In this document: positions 44,858 to 52,890 of the stretch, in pieces
Position numbering within the stretch: the first letter of the stretch is position 1
Layout of the letters: each line of letters starts with the position of its first letter
Assembly (NCBI RefSeq): GCF_001611555.1
Contig: NZ_LSGP01000001.1
Location: forward strand, 248,001-312,000
Length of the DNA: 64,000 nt
Direction: 5' to 3'
Source: Anaerosporomusa subterranea
GTDB lineage: Bacteria; Bacillota; Negativicutes; Sporomusales; Acetonemataceae
Program-made: the position numbers and the translations under genes
The notes under the pieces: generated by a model
Seen by the model: the letters and a program-made list of their open reading frames with translations, nothing else
What the model was told of the DNA's origin: nothing
Databases searched by the model: none

Positions 44858-45831
44858 TTATCGTTACTGGTGGTGCGGGCTTTATCGGCAGCAATTTAGT
44901 AAATGGTTTGAATGCAGAAGGACACACAGATATCCTTATCGTAGATGACCTGGGAGCAAACAACAAATTCAAGAACTTGGTTGGGCTGCGCTATTTTGAT
45001 TATTGCCATAAGGATGAATTTGTTAGATCCCTGGAAGCAGGCGCTTATGACTCGATAAATATTCAAGCATTGTTTCATCAAGGTGCTTGTTCAGATACTA
45101 TGGAATACGATGGTAACTTTATGATGGCAACAAACTATGAATACAGTAAGAAGTTATTACACTATTGCCTGAAGCGGCGCATCCCGTTTCTCTATGCTTC
45201 ATCCGCTTCTACTTATGGCAGCGGCCAAAATGGCTTTCGGGAAGAGGAAGCCTGCGAATCTGCACTGAACACTTATGCCTTTTCTAAATTGTCGTTTGAC
45301 CGGTATGTTCGTCAATTACTACCCCAAGTGAACAGCTTGGTTGTAGGCTTAAGGTATTTCAATGTGTTTGGCCCCCAAGAACAACATAAGGGAAGAATGA
45401 CTTCGATCTTTTATCAACTATACAACCAGATGAAAGATAATGGATATATAAAACTGTTCAAAGGCGCCGATGGCTGTTGTGACGGTGAACAGAAAAGGGA
45501 TTTCATTTATGTAAAAGATGTGGTTAAGATAAACCTTTGGTTTTATAACAATGGTGGGCAAAGCGGCATCTATAACTGTGGAACCAGTAAAGCGCACAGT
45601 TTTAATGAAGTAGCTCAGGCAGTGATCAATTATTTTTCCAAAGGATACATTCAGTACATAGAATTCCCCTCAATTTTAAAAGACAAATATCAAAATTTCA
45701 CCGAGGCGGATGTTGCCCGACTATTAGCAGTTGGCTATGATGGTGGATTTCACTCTTTAGAAGACGCGATAACCGAGTACTACACTTGTATGGATAAGAC
45801 AGGAGGTTACCTCCACCTAGCTATTTCTTAA
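44854..45831 (+). CDS. hldD: ADP-L-glycero-D-manno-heptose 6-epimerase
   Basis: A 325-residue SDR epimerase, the last step to ADP-L-glycero-beta-D-manno-heptose. The NADP site is MIIVTGGAGFIGSNLVNGL; Lys of the family segment NNKFKNL; LFHQGACSDTMEYDG, LYASSASTYGSG, YAFSKLSFDRYV (Tyr-x3-Lys), GLRYFNVFGPQEQHKGRMTS and KRDFIYVKDVVKINLWF are RfaD signatures. Start ATG 44854 overlaps the kinase stop. The heptosyltransferase-like gene follows 24 bases after the stop. Confidence 0.95.
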   Translation: MIIVTGGAGFIGSNLVNGLNAEGHTDILIVDDLGANNKFKNLVGLRYFDYCHKDEFVRSLEAGAYDSINIQALFHQGACSDTMEYDGNFMMATNYEYSKKLLHYCLKRRIPFLYASSASTYGSGQNGFREEEACESALNTYAFSKLSFDRYVRQLLPQVNSLVVGLRYFNVFGPQEQHKGRMTSIFYQLYNQMKDNGYIKLFKGADGCCDGEQKRDFIYVKDVVKINLWFYNNGGQSGIYNCGTSKAHSFNEVAQAVINYFSKGYIQYIEFPSILKDKYQNFTEADVARLLAVGYDGGFHSLEDAITEYYTCMDKTGGYLHLAIS

Positions 45832-45855
45832 GCCTTGCTTGTAAGGAGAGGTAGA

Positions 45856-47772
45856 ATGCGAATTTTTCACGCCCTTCAACAGCTATTTACAGCAGATCAT
45901 CAAACTTTCGCTGTTGGAGTGTATAGGCAGTTTTTAAATCGTCAATTGGATGGTGAAGATTTAACAGTATTAGTGAATGACTTGCTTGCCGGAGGGGCAA
46001 GAATTGACGTATTAAAAAATATCGTAATAAGTCCTGCATTTGAGCAACTACTGGCTGGGGTGCCTAGATTGAGTGTAATTGAATCACTGCAGGAAGTAAT
46101 GTGTAAAAACGATTATGAATTTGTGAAACGGCTTTACACCGTCCTGTTTGGCATGGAACCCAAGCTGACGCAGATTCAACACGGTGTAGATTTGCTGCAT
46201 GCGGGAGCGTCGAAGGCGGATGTATTACAAGACCTAATGCTAAGTGAGGAGATGATGATAAGGCTTTCCCAAGCACAGCTGGAGCAGGGCAATAAGCTTC
46301 GCTGCAGCATTGCAAATACACTAGTATATATTTTGGGGATAGATGAACATGATTTTATAACAGTGCTATATCGGGAACTGCTGGGCTGCAATCCAGAACA
46401 GCAGGAGTTCATCGTGTTCTCTAAAGCTTTACGTACTGGCATGTCAAGAACAGATTTATACAAAATGATAATTCAAGGCAACAGGTTTGCCGGACTTGCT
46501 CAAAGTGTGACATCTCAAAAATGCATGGGGATCTTGCGGGAGCTCATGGAGATTACGGATGAAGATGTCTTCGTCACTGAAATATATCGCGAATGTTTAG
46601 ATAGAGATCCTGACCCGGCGGGACTGGCAACCTATGTGTATCGTTTAGAAACCGGCACACCAAGGCCTGAAATCATTCGATCCGTCTTAGTAAGCGATGA
46701 GGCGGCAAATTTATACTATTTAGCGAGAGATGAGAAACCCCGGCAGGTTCGGGTTGCAAACTTGTCGCAACTGTGGCCCAACGCACCGCTATCTAATTGC
46801 TTTAGAACGAGTGTGAAACAATTGCTCCGGCAGCGTAATTTCCCGGACTCAACCAGCCTCTTGGTCAAAACAGGCGGATTAGGTGACTGCGTGCAAATGA
46901 CCGCAGTTGCCAAAGCCTTAAAAACTAAGGAGCCGAACCGGCCGATTATTGCTGTTGTTGGCGACAATAGTTCGCTATTTGACCAACATCCCTATATTGA
47001 TGCGGCCATTGAATTACGGTACAGAAATGGACTTGAATTGATCGGCAGCGTGATAGGGCTTACAGAAAACGTATTTGATTTGTATTATGTTAGTTGTGCT
47101 TATGGAACATGGCAGAATTCTGACTTTTTTTGGAATACTATATGGTATTATCAGCATTTTCCCCAGTCCGGAACACGGCTTGATGAATTCAATATGCATG
47201 TTTGCGACCTGATGCTGTATTCTCTTGGCCTTGAACAATATGCCAACTGCAACGATGTGTATATTAACCCGGATGAGGTGCCGGAAAAAATCCCAGGCGA
47301 CTATGTGATCGTTTGTGATAGCGCAGGCAGCGCTCAAGGGGCACTAAAACGATGGTCGGCAGAAGGATGGAGTCAATTGATCAATTGGCTGCATCTGCGG
47401 GGGATTATTCCTGTCCAACTTGGCCCGGCAACAGAAGAACTGCTGCATCCAAGGGTTATGGATTTGCGGGGAAAGACGACCCCGAGACAAGCAGCTGGTT
47501 ATCTCAAATTGTCGAAAGGTTATATTGGCATTGAGGGCGGGCTGTTTCATCTTTCTAAGGCTGCGGGAGCGCCTGCTGTGGTAATATTCGCCTCAACTTC
47601 AGCAACTTGCTTTGCTTATCCGGATACGCGAGTGGTTACGAGAAGACAGTGCCGTCCGTGTTGGTGGACTGACACTTGGATTCAGGCGGAATGTTTGCGA
47701 GGTTGTAAATCTTGTTTAAACCTTCCCGATTGGGAAAGTGTTGCTGCCGAAGTATCAAAAATGTTGTCCTAG
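45856..47772 (+). CDS. DUF4214-repeat heptosyltransferase-like protein with Cys finger
   Basis: From ATG 45856 (after AAGGAGAGG) the protein has 638 residues. The N-terminal 290 residues hold several DUF4214-like units (EIYRECLDRDPDPAGLATYV is the clearest; others at HQTFAVGVYRQFLNRQLDGE and FITVLYRELLGCNPEQQEF). Residues about 320-630 are a GT9/heptosyltransferase-type domain: LLVKTGGLGDCVQMTAVAKA, KRWSAEGWSQLINWL, LGPATEELLHP, GYIGIEGGLFHLSKAAGAP and VVIFASTSAT. Near residues 599-620 are Cys pairs C-x2-C-W and C-x2-C with x14 between, like the iron finger of TibC-type protein heptosyltransferases. Sitting behind gmhA-rfaE1-hldD, it likely transfers heptose to a protein. Confidence 0.83.
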   Translation: MRIFHALQQLFTADHQTFAVGVYRQFLNRQLDGEDLTVLVNDLLAGGARIDVLKNIVISPAFEQLLAGVPRLSVIESLQEVMCKNDYEFVKRLYTVLFGMEPKLTQIQHGVDLLHAGASKADVLQDLMLSEEMMIRLSQAQLEQGNKLRCSIANTLVYILGIDEHDFITVLYRELLGCNPEQQEFIVFSKALRTGMSRTDLYKMIIQGNRFAGLAQSVTSQKCMGILRELMEITDEDVFVTEIYRECLDRDPDPAGLATYVYRLETGTPRPEIIRSVLVSDEAANLYYLARDEKPRQVRVANLSQLWPNAPLSNCFRTSVKQLLRQRNFPDSTSLLVKTGGLGDCVQMTAVAKALKTKEPNRPIIAVVGDNSSLFDQHPYIDAAIELRYRNGLELIGSVIGLTENVFDLYYVSCAYGTWQNSDFFWNTIWYYQHFPQSGTRLDEFNMHVCDLMLYSLGLEQYANCNDVYINPDEVPEKIPGDYVIVCDSAGSAQGALKRWSAEGWSQLINWLHLRGIIPVQLGPATEELLHPRVMDLRGKTTPRQAAGYLKLSKGYIGIEGGLFHLSKAAGAPAVVIFASTSATCFAYPDTRVVTRRQCRPCWWTDTWIQAECLRGCKSCLNLPDWESVAAEVSKMLS

Positions 47773-47932
47773 TAGTCCACCAAGTCTAAAGCCATAGGAT
47801 GAATTGCGCGAGATTTTCGTCCAGCAAGGCGGAGGAGCCGCGCAGATCGGCAATCTGTAAGGTGACGACAACGCAGTTGGGCGGGAAATATCGCGCCAAG
47901 AACACTGTGGATTTGGGCTTGGCGGACTACTA
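47771..47932. repeat. Repeat D: long inverted-repeat element
   Basis: AGTAGTCCACCAAG at the left is answered by CTTGGCGGACTACT at the right (one mismatch), enclosing CGTCCAGCAAGGCGGAGGAG and GGTGACGACAACGCAGTTGG. It begins at the stop codon of the heptosyltransferase gene. One copy in this window. Confidence 0.55.
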
Positions 47933-47960
47933 GTATCCCCCATGCGTGGAAGGCCGTCGC

Positions 47961-48011
47961 CCCCCAAAAAAAAGCCACGCCTTCTTATGAAAGGCATGGC
48001 TTTTTGGGGGG
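47961..48011. terminator. Strong bidirectional terminator between heptosyltransferase and Cys-rich small gene
   Basis: AAAAAGCCACGCCTT pairs with AAGGCATGGCTTTTT (one mismatch), and outer CCCCCC/GGGGGG extends it. It lies between convergent genes. Confidence 0.85.
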
Positions 48012-48057
48012 ATTAATTGGGTATAGTGGAGGCGAAATTGCAGGCTAGAATACCGAG

Positions 48058-48339
48058 TTAATCGCAGTCGCTGTCGCTGTTGCTATCGCTGCAGCAGTCG
48101 GTGCTAAAACCGCAGTCAAGCTCGCGCAGGATCTTATCCAGTTTTCTCTCCAGCTTGTCAATCTCACGTAACACTATGCAGATGAGAACCTTTTCTTTTG
48201 TTACATGGGTTAAGTGCTTGTGTCCACATTGTTTTTTGACACACTCAAGCTCTTTCTCAAGTTCGCACAGACATTTACAAATGTCGTCCTCATCACAGCA
48301 ACATTCTTTATGCACTTTCTTACATTCTTTCTCTTTCAT
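48058..48339 (-). CDS. Small Cys-rich protein related to the head of the repeat protein
   Basis: From ATG 48339 (after AGGAGG; GTG 48342 also possible) it has 93 residues, with 13 or so Cys, many Lys/Glu, and an acidic Ser-Asp tail (SDSNSDSDCD). The middle segment THVTKEKVLICIVLREIDKL matches KAERVAVCILLNEIRFIE in the repeat protein, so the two share a domain. A sigma-K-like promoter lies upstream. It probably belongs to a disulfide-linked spore coat or exosporium layer. No known family name is assigned. Confidence 0.75.
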   Translation of the reverse strand: MKEKECKKVHKECCCDEDDICKCLCELEKELECVKKQCGHKHLTHVTKEKVLICIVLREIDKLERKLDKILRELDCGFSTDCCSDSNSDSDCD

Positions 48340-48384
48340 CACTTAAACCTCCTGAATTTTGTTTTAATTAATGTGGCTCTAATT

Positions 48385-48412
48385 CATAATATGTTTCGAA
48401 AGTATTTATGGT
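48385..48412 (-). promoter_or_regulatory. Sigma-K-like promoter for the small Cys-rich gene
   Basis: On the minus strand AC (48412-48411), seventeen bases, then CATATTATG (48393-48385). The ATG is about 46 bases past the -10 box. Confidence 0.6.
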
Positions 48413-48478
48413 ACTTCAAATTCGTTCAAAAGAGCATGGAATGTTATGTTTTTTTTCGGATGGGTTTCTCAAAATGAA

Positions 48479-48515
48479 AATAGTCGGAAAGCATTGCTAC
48501 TGCTTTCCGACTATT
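48479..48515 (-). terminator. Terminator of the TSUP gene pair
   Basis: TAGTCGGAAAGCA pairs perfectly with TGCTTTCCGACTA; TTTTC follows on the minus strand. Confidence 0.85.
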
Positions 48516-48570
48516 AATGAACGTATGTTCAGGCATTGTTTCGTTCTAACTGATTCGCATGCCAGCGTTT

Positions 48571-48978
48571 CTAGTTGTTAGTATTTGAGTTGGCAGGATC
48601 GCCTTTATCTCTGCGTGAGCCCCACAGCATCTGCAGGCTCATCAAACCGAAAAATGCACTGAACAGCTTTTTCAGGATCGGACCGGGTGTTACATTGGCG
48701 ATGTAGGCGCCAATTGCACCGCCAACTGCAATTCCAACGGCTAGATACATAGCAACCTGGTAATTTACCAGTCTTTTGCGATGCAAATTGATTACGCCGA
48801 TAATTGCAATGGGAACGGTTGCGGCAATTGCTGCTGCCTGAGCGGAATGCTGGGCTAAACCCATGAAAGAAACGGCGGCTACAACTAGAATGCCGCTGCC
48901 GCCAATACCAAGCAGTCCGCTCAGCATGCCAGTTGAAAATCCGGTTGCTAAACCAATCAGAATAGTTTCCGTTGACAT
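48571..48978 (-). CDS. Half-size TSUP (TauE/SafE) membrane protein, second of pair
   Basis: From ATG 48978 (after GGAGTG) it has 135 residues and about four membrane helices. The TauE/SafE signature appears as GMLSGLLGIGGSGILVV, followed by AAAIAATVPIAIIGVINLHR. Full TSUP anion transporters have about 250 residues with two such halves; this gene and its upstream neighbour each encode one half. The pair probably forms a heteromeric transporter for a sulfur-containing or other organic anion. The C-terminal tail is hydrophilic (RRDKGDPANSNTNN). Confidence 0.85.
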   Translation of the reverse strand: MSTETILIGLATGFSTGMLSGLLGIGGSGILVVAAVSFMGLAQHSAQAAAIAATVPIAIIGVINLHRKRLVNYQVAMYLAVGIAVGGAIGAYIANVTPGPILKKLFSAFFGLMSLQMLWGSRRDKGDPANSNTNN

Positions 48979-48983
48979 GCCTA

Positions 48984-49337
48984 TCACTCCATTCCCATCT
49001 TTATAGCCATCAATAATGCGACAACTGCCCAAATTCGTTTCAAGACAATGGGCCGTATATGTGGCATTAGCGACGATCCGACAAACGAGCCTACAACCCC
49101 ACCGACGGCGAACAGGACTGTGAGGGACGGGTCTAGCTGACCGAACGAGTGATAAATTGTAGTGCTGACAATAGCACCGGGAATAACCACCGCCAATGAT
49201 GTGGCGCTGGCCATGTGCTGTGTCAAGCCAAGGATGTAAGTCATGCCAGGGACCATGACGATTGCGCCGCCGATACCAATTAAGCCACTGACTATGCCTG
49301 CGGCAAAGCCAATGATTAAGGTCTTAACTTTCCACAC
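48984..49337 (-). CDS. Half-size TSUP (TauE/SafE) membrane protein, first of pair
   Basis: GTG 49337, seven bases after GGGGGAA, gives 117 residues; the longer ATG start at 49376 lacks a ribosome site. About four membrane helices, with GIVSGLIGIGGAIVMVPGMT as TSUP signature, then ATSLAVVIPGAIVSTTIYH and VGSFVGSSLMPHI. The partner gene starts five bases after its stop. Together they equal one full-length TSUP protein, in separate frames. Confidence 0.85.
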   Translation of the reverse strand: MWKVKTLIIGFAAGIVSGLIGIGGAIVMVPGMTYILGLTQHMASATSLAVVIPGAIVSTTIYHSFGQLDPSLTVLFAVGGVVGSFVGSSLMPHIRPIVLKRIWAVVALLMAIKMGME

Positions 49338-49438
49338 GATAATTCCCCCAAGACCCTGAATTGAGTTGCGAGCCATACAATAACATTGTAGAATAGATAT
49401 GCTAGAAATTAGGTGTCGGAAACAGTAAGGAGTATGCC

Positions 49439-50275
49439 ATGTTCGGGTTTGAACTTTTTAAACAAACGACATATCTTCATGTCTGCCGTCTGGTGGAAGA
49501 AGGTCGTTATGGAGAGGCTTTGCCGCTCTTACACAAGCTAATTACCGATGGTGAGACAGGCGAGGACATCGTTGTGACTGCTTTATCTTGCGCTCTTCAT
49601 CTGGAGAACTGGGAGTTAGCAAGTGATTATGTTAAACAGATAGAAAAAAACGAATATGACGGACCAGACGCCTTGTTTTGGTTGGCGGATTATTACTTCG
49701 GCAGGGGCGATACCGTTGCCGGACAGAAAGCGTTAAATACGGTGCTGAAAACCTATTCGGAAGACACCTGCCTGCTTTGGGACATTGCGGATATGCTGAC
49801 AGACTATGGGTTCGATGAAGAATATTGGGAAGTATTGCGAAAAATAACTGTGATCAAAACACGGGATGCCTATCAATTGCTTGATCAAGCAGATGCGTTT
49901 CTGACTCTGGAGAACCGGCATGACGCTGCTGCTAAGGCGTATGAAGCGGCGCGCCGTTTACCCAAAGATAATCGCTATGATCTTTTTTATGCTGCATCTG
50001 TGCTGGAACAGTGCGGCGAAACACGAAAAGCGCTGGAAACCTATCAAATCGGTAATGATAGTTTCACCGGGGATGCCGATTTTGTACTAGGGATTGTACG
50101 CTGCTTGATCTCCCAAGGCGACTTTGCTGCAGCTGAAGCTGAGCTAAGCTCGGCGCGAACCCAGAACCCAGATTTGCCGGGACTGGACGCAGCCGCTAGA
50201 GCGGTAGCAAAAGCGAAGCGCAAAATCGTCGATTTCCAGTCATACCGGAAGCGCAAAGATAATCAAGAAGAATAG
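49439..50275 (+). CDS. TPR-like repeat protein, unknown function
   Basis: A 278-residue soluble protein made of helical hairpins resembling tetratricopeptide repeats (for example GRYGEALPLLHKLI, NWELASDYVKQIEKN, GETRKALETYQIGNDSF, GDFAAAEAELSSARTQNPDL). It ends with a basic tail (KAKRKIVDFQSYRKRKD). No signal or membrane helix. It would act as a scaffold or adaptor. Start ATG is preceded by AAGGAG. It is monocistronic with a strong terminator. Confidence 0.8.
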   Translation: MFGFELFKQTTYLHVCRLVEEGRYGEALPLLHKLITDGETGEDIVVTALSCALHLENWELASDYVKQIEKNEYDGPDALFWLADYYFGRGDTVAGQKALNTVLKTYSEDTCLLWDIADMLTDYGFDEEYWEVLRKITVIKTRDAYQLLDQADAFLTLENRHDAAAKAYEAARRLPKDNRYDLFYAASVLEQCGETRKALETYQIGNDSFTGDADFVLGIVRCLISQGDFAAAEAELSSARTQNPDLPGLDAAARAVAKAKRKIVDFQSYRKRKDNQEE

Positions 50276-50281
50276 TACGTT

Positions 50282-50311
50282 AGGCCGGAGCAGGAGCTCC
50301 GGCCTTTTTTC
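50282..50311 (+). terminator. Terminator after the TPR-like gene
   Basis: GGCCGGAGC pairs with GCTCCGGCC, followed by T6. Confidence 0.9.
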
Positions 50312-50360
50312 TTTAAGCTATTTATAATTATTCAGGCGTTTTGAAGGCCTGTTATGCAGG

Positions 50361-50482
50361 GACGAAACACTAGCGCCACGAGATGACACGAGTGCCACTA
50401 CACGATAATCGAATGAATAATAACGATACTTTTTGCCACTAGTGTACCGATAGTGCCGCTCGTGTTCATCGTGTTTTCGTAT
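50361..50482. repeat. Repeat E: fold-back element rich in ACGAGTGCCAC motifs
   Basis: GACGAAACACTAGCGCCACG with ACGAGTGCCACTACACG on the left answers CACTAGTGTACCGATAGTGC and CGTGTTCATCGTGTTTTCGT on the right. Only one copy lies in this window. Confidence 0.5.
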
Positions 50483-50485
50483 CTT

Positions 50486-51097
50486 TTACAAATTCACCGC
50501 GTTTGCGCTACGGCCAGGTATCCAGCCTTCTTCAATCATGCGTAGCATGACCTGGGCTGCGTTGAGAGCATCATCGAGCGCTAAATGGCTGAGCCCCTTT
50601 TGAACGATTTGCCGTTCTTCAAGAGCGTGTTTTAACGAGTGACGGCGTTCTAATTCATAGAACGATTTGTATTCTTCCGCCAAGTCGATATAGTCATCCC
50701 AACAGAAGGGGCAGGGAAGTTTATAGCGTAAGCAGGCATTTTGAATGACGTCGCGGTCAGCATTGCCCCAAGCTGCAAAAAACGTAACACCAGGCTGATA
50801 ATATTGGCCGATAGCGGTCAGCATGGCTTCGAACGATATACCGCCATCCACATCTTGCTGTTTGATCAGGGTGATATTTCTGCACTCTTCCGTCAGCTTT
50901 GGAAAGTACCGCGGCTTGACAAAGACTTGATATGGCTCGGTGAACTCATATCCTGGCGGATTTAATAGCACGGCACCGGCTTCAATGATTTCAGGGAAGA
51001 AGGCCCGGGGACGGCCATAGGCACCATTAAATGTAGTAAACTCGAAATCGGCGACTAAAATGTTACGTTGTCGCCAATCGATTGCTGCGACTGTCAT
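50486..51097 (-). CDS. DEDDh 3'-5' exonuclease (KapD-like)
   Basis: A 203-residue protein with the RNase T/DnaQ exonuclease fold. Exo I is ILVADFEFTTF (Asp-x-Glu), FPEIIEAGAVLL follows, Exo II lies at FFAAWGNADRDVI (Asp) and Exo III is GLSHLALDDALNAAQVM (His-x4-Asp). This arrangement matches KapD, the inhibitor of the KinA sporulation pathway in Bacillus, and related 3'hExo-like nucleases; the regulatory role here is unproven. Start ATG 51097. It is monocistronic. Confidence 0.88.
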   Translation of the reverse strand: MTVAAIDWRQRNILVADFEFTTFNGAYGRPRAFFPEIIEAGAVLLNPPGYEFTEPYQVFVKPRYFPKLTEECRNITLIKQQDVDGGISFEAMLTAIGQYYQPGVTFFAAWGNADRDVIQNACLRYKLPCPFCWDDYIDLAEEYKSFYELERRHSLKHALEERQIVQKGLSHLALDDALNAAQVMLRMIEEGWIPGRSANAVNL

Positions 51098-51116
51098 ACT
51101 GTTCTTCCTTTCTCAA

Positions 51117-51245
51117 CGAGATAAAGTAGACTTAGCTTCAGGTGGGGGTTTAACCCCATCTGAAGGTTAGTTGCCCTTATCCAGGGACTTAGTCGCTCTT
51201 ACTCCCGCCTGTAGAGGCGGGAGTCTTAGAGCGAGTTAGTCATCG
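51117..51245. other. Two strong hairpins of possible transposon-end or omega-RNA-like type
   Basis: CTTCAGGTGGGG pairs with CCCCATCTGAAG (about 51138-51167), and GACTTAGTCGCTCTTACTCC to GGCGGGAGTCTTAGAGCGAG forms a longer stem around CCGCCTGTAGAGGCGG (about 51187-51242). No protein is encoded in 51098-51424. The look is that of an IS200/IS605-family end without its transposase, but it could also be a leader or terminator. Confidence 0.35.
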
Positions 51246-51424
51246 GATAAATCGCTATTATCTTCTCCGCGTATATGGCTATTCCCTTTAAGTGGTAGCT
51301 GTTTCCGTGTGGTTGTTTAAAAATGCCTTAAAAATATATACTCTCTTTCTAAGCAGGAAGTATAAAAAAGATATGGAAATAGTTTCTATTATTAGAGGAC
51401 ACTATGAATAAGGAGAGGGTAGAT

Positions 51425-52456
51425 ATGCAATATCGTACACTCGGGAATTCGAATCTTGCGATCTCTGAACTTGGTTTCGGCGGCATCCCTATTTTGCGTT
51501 TGCCGACAGACGAGGCTATCAGAGTGCTTCGGCATGCATATGAACAAGGCATCACCTTTTATGACACGGCGAATGCGTATCAAGACAGCGAAGAAAAAAT
51601 CGGCAAAGCATTTGCCGGTATGCGCGATAAAGTAGTTATTGCAACAAAAAGTATGAAACGGGATGCAACAGGTACTACAGAGCATATTAACAACAGTCTT
51701 ACAATGATGCAAACAGACTATATTGATCTCTTTCAATTCCACCAAGTTGCGCAAGATAGTGCGTGGGAGCAGATAACTGGCCCCGGTGGCGCCCTGGAAG
51801 CCGTGCTGAAGGCGCAACAGGCGGGAAAAGTTCGTCACATCGGGGTGACTTCCCACAGTCTGCCAATGGCGATCAAGTTAATTCAGACCAAGTTATTTGT
51901 CACAGTGCAGTTTCCGTTTAACTTCATTGAAAACGCACCAAGCAGCGAACTGCATCCGCTGGCTGAACAACTCGGTCTGGGAATTATCGGCATGAAACCA
52001 TTCGCTGGTGGCGTAATCGACGATGCTGCTCTGGCGTTTGCCTTTTTGCGGCAGTATCCGGCGGTTATTCCCATTCCAGGCTTTGACTCGGTGGAATCGG
52101 TCGATCAGATTGTCGGTTTTTATCAGAAACCTAACCATTTGACTGAGTCAGATCTCGCAAAGATGGAACTTTATAGACAGGAACTAGGCCGGCAATTCTG
52201 CAGACGCTGCGAGTACTGTCAGCCTTGTCCGCATGGTGTCATGATCACTCCTGCCATGGGTTATAAGGTGCTTGCTGGTAGAATGTCAGCAAAAACGGCG
52301 GTAAACTTCAATCGTCAGGCTATGGAAAGCATCGATAAATGCATCCAATGCGGAGTATGTTTGCCACGATGTCCATATAATCTGCCGATACCGGAGATTC
52401 TGCATAAATACTATGATCTCTACCAAGAGCACTGTAAAGAATTCGGCCAAGAATAA
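51425..52456 (+). CDS. Aldo/keto reductase with C-terminal 4Fe-4S domain
   Basis: From ATG 51425 (after AGGAGAGGG) it has 343 residues. Residues 1-270 form the aldo/keto reductase barrel: LGFGGIPILRL, FYDTANAYQDSEEKIGKA (catalytic Asp and Tyr), ATKSMKRD (Lys), LFQFHQV and GVTSHS. The C-terminal part carries ferredoxin-like cysteines: FCRRCEYCQPCPHGV and CIQCGVCLPRCPYNLPIP, typical of the iron-sulfur AKR subgroup common in anaerobes. The substrate is unknown. It is monocistronic; the downstream gap to 52612 shows nothing clear. Confidence 0.92.
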   Translation: MQYRTLGNSNLAISELGFGGIPILRLPTDEAIRVLRHAYEQGITFYDTANAYQDSEEKIGKAFAGMRDKVVIATKSMKRDATGTTEHINNSLTMMQTDYIDLFQFHQVAQDSAWEQITGPGGALEAVLKAQQAGKVRHIGVTSHSLPMAIKLIQTKLFVTVQFPFNFIENAPSSELHPLAEQLGLGIIGMKPFAGGVIDDAALAFAFLRQYPAVIPIPGFDSVESVDQIVGFYQKPNHLTESDLAKMELYRQELGRQFCRRCEYCQPCPHGVMITPAMGYKVLAGRMSAKTAVNFNRQAMESIDKCIQCGVCLPRCPYNLPIPEILHKYYDLYQEHCKEFGQE

Positions 52457-52612
52457 TGTGATTATTTCCGGGAAATTGGCGAAAATAAAGAGTAGACTAT
52501 AGTATCGGCAGAACGTATCGATATGGCAATAATAGTGCAAGCTGCTATGACCATCTGCTATTGACACTCAGAGGGTATTACTGTATGATATATACAAAAT
52601 TTAATATTGTCT

Positions 52613-52775
52613 GGATAGAGGAGCGAAGACCATGAGTAGGTGTCAGGAGTCGCCAGCAAAGATTGGCGCTAAAAGGGGTCATCGCCGAAGCGATTAACCG
52701 CAGGCAAAGGTAAATTGCTGGGCTTATGCTAAACAGGTATAAGACTGTCACCTGACTGTAGGTGGAGTGCTATCT
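52613..52775 (+). ncRNA. Lysine riboswitch (L box)
   Basis: Conserved L-box blocks appear in order: GATAGAGGAGCGAAG, AAAAGGGGTCATCGCCGAAG, TTGCTGGGCTTATGC, AAGACTGTCACC and GGTGGAGTGCTATC. It precedes a terminator hairpin and lysA, so lysine would switch off lysA by early termination. Confidence 0.93.
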
Positions 52776-52803
52776 TGCAAGCGGGATTTGACAATGTCTG
52801 CCT

Positions 52804-52840
52804 AGCGGCTGCGAGAGTACTTGCTGCCGCTTTATTTTTT
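52804..52840 (+). terminator. Riboswitch-controlled terminator before lysA
   Basis: AGCGGCTGCGAGAG and CTTGCTGCCGCT form the stem, followed by TTATTTTTT. It lies between the L box and lysA. Confidence 0.75.
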
Positions 52841-52890
52841 AGTTGTAAAGTATTGCATTGTTTCTGAAAAAACTCCGGGAGGAAAGTATA

